Shown here one piece after another: positions 6,602-6,607 of a DNA stretch of 6,607 nt. The number at the start of each line of letters is the position of its first letter. Positions within the stretch are counted from its first letter, which is position 1. The stretch is taken from positions 1 through 6,607 of the forward strand of contig JAUIBJ010000210.1 of the NCBI GenBank assembly GCA_030428025.1. Reading direction: 5' to 3'. This DNA comes from Alphaproteobacteria bacterium (GTDB lineage: Bacteria; Pseudomonadota; Alphaproteobacteria; Rhodobacterales; Rhodobacteraceae). A program made the position numbers and the translations under genes. The notes below the pieces were generated by a model that saw only the letters and a program-made list of their open reading frames with translations, had not been told where the DNA came from and searched no databases.

Positions 6602-6607
6602 CTCCCT
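6602..6607 (-). promoter_or_regulatory. Ribosome binding site of ureC
   Basis: Read on the minus strand, AGGGAG at the very edge of the window lies 8 bases before the ATG at 6593. A TGA at 6599-6597 falls in the spacer and could be the stop of an upstream gene such as ureB, but only two codons of that frame are visible, so this is a guess. Confidence 0.55.

Overview
This 6.6 kb window is high in GC and reads like a chromosomal stretch of an alphaproteobacterium. A Rhodobacteraceae-type autotroph or facultative autotroph is my best guess, based on GC-rich codon use, a cbbQ-cbbO pair and a proteobacterial urease cluster. That taxonomic call is inference; no rRNA or other marker is present. Genes are packed almost end to end: no non-coding gap exceeds about 16 bases, and I see no RNA gene, CRISPR array, insertion sequence, repeat array or prophage feature.

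Left half, plus strand: the 3' end of cbbQ (AAA+ ATPase, cut by the window edge), then cbbO (763 codons, C-terminal VWA domain with an intact MIDAS), then a MIP-family channel (aquaporin-like, 226 codons). Gaps of 9 and 16 bases and Shine-Dalgarno sequences in or beside the preceding stop codons suggest one transcript. CbbQ and CbbO together form a Rubisco activase, so Rubisco genes probably lie upstream, outside the window.

Right half, minus strand: ureC (urease catalytic subunit, 570 codons), ureG (GTPase for nickel insertion) and ureD (accessory scaffold), in the transcribed order ureC-ureG-ureD. They are coupled by a stop-overlapping ribosome site and an 8-base overlap. All nickel ligands and catalytic residues of UreC are present, but the protein departs from classical ureases around residues 131-185. 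UreG and UreD also carry unusual versions of their family motifs, so this looks like a divergent, co-evolving urease lineage. ureE and ureF do not sit between ureC and ureG or between ureG and ureD; they and the small subunits ureA/ureB may lie beyond the right edge.

The two operons converge with only 8 bases between the channel stop and the ureD stop. The MIP channel thus lies between a carbon-fixation module and a urea-hydrolysis module. Its predicted selectivity filter (Ser-Val-Ala-Arg) is unlike that of a strict water channel, so a role in moving urea, ammonia, CO2 or another small neutral solute is an attractive but untested idea. I found no clearly new biological system; the most distinctive items are the divergent urease and the channel.
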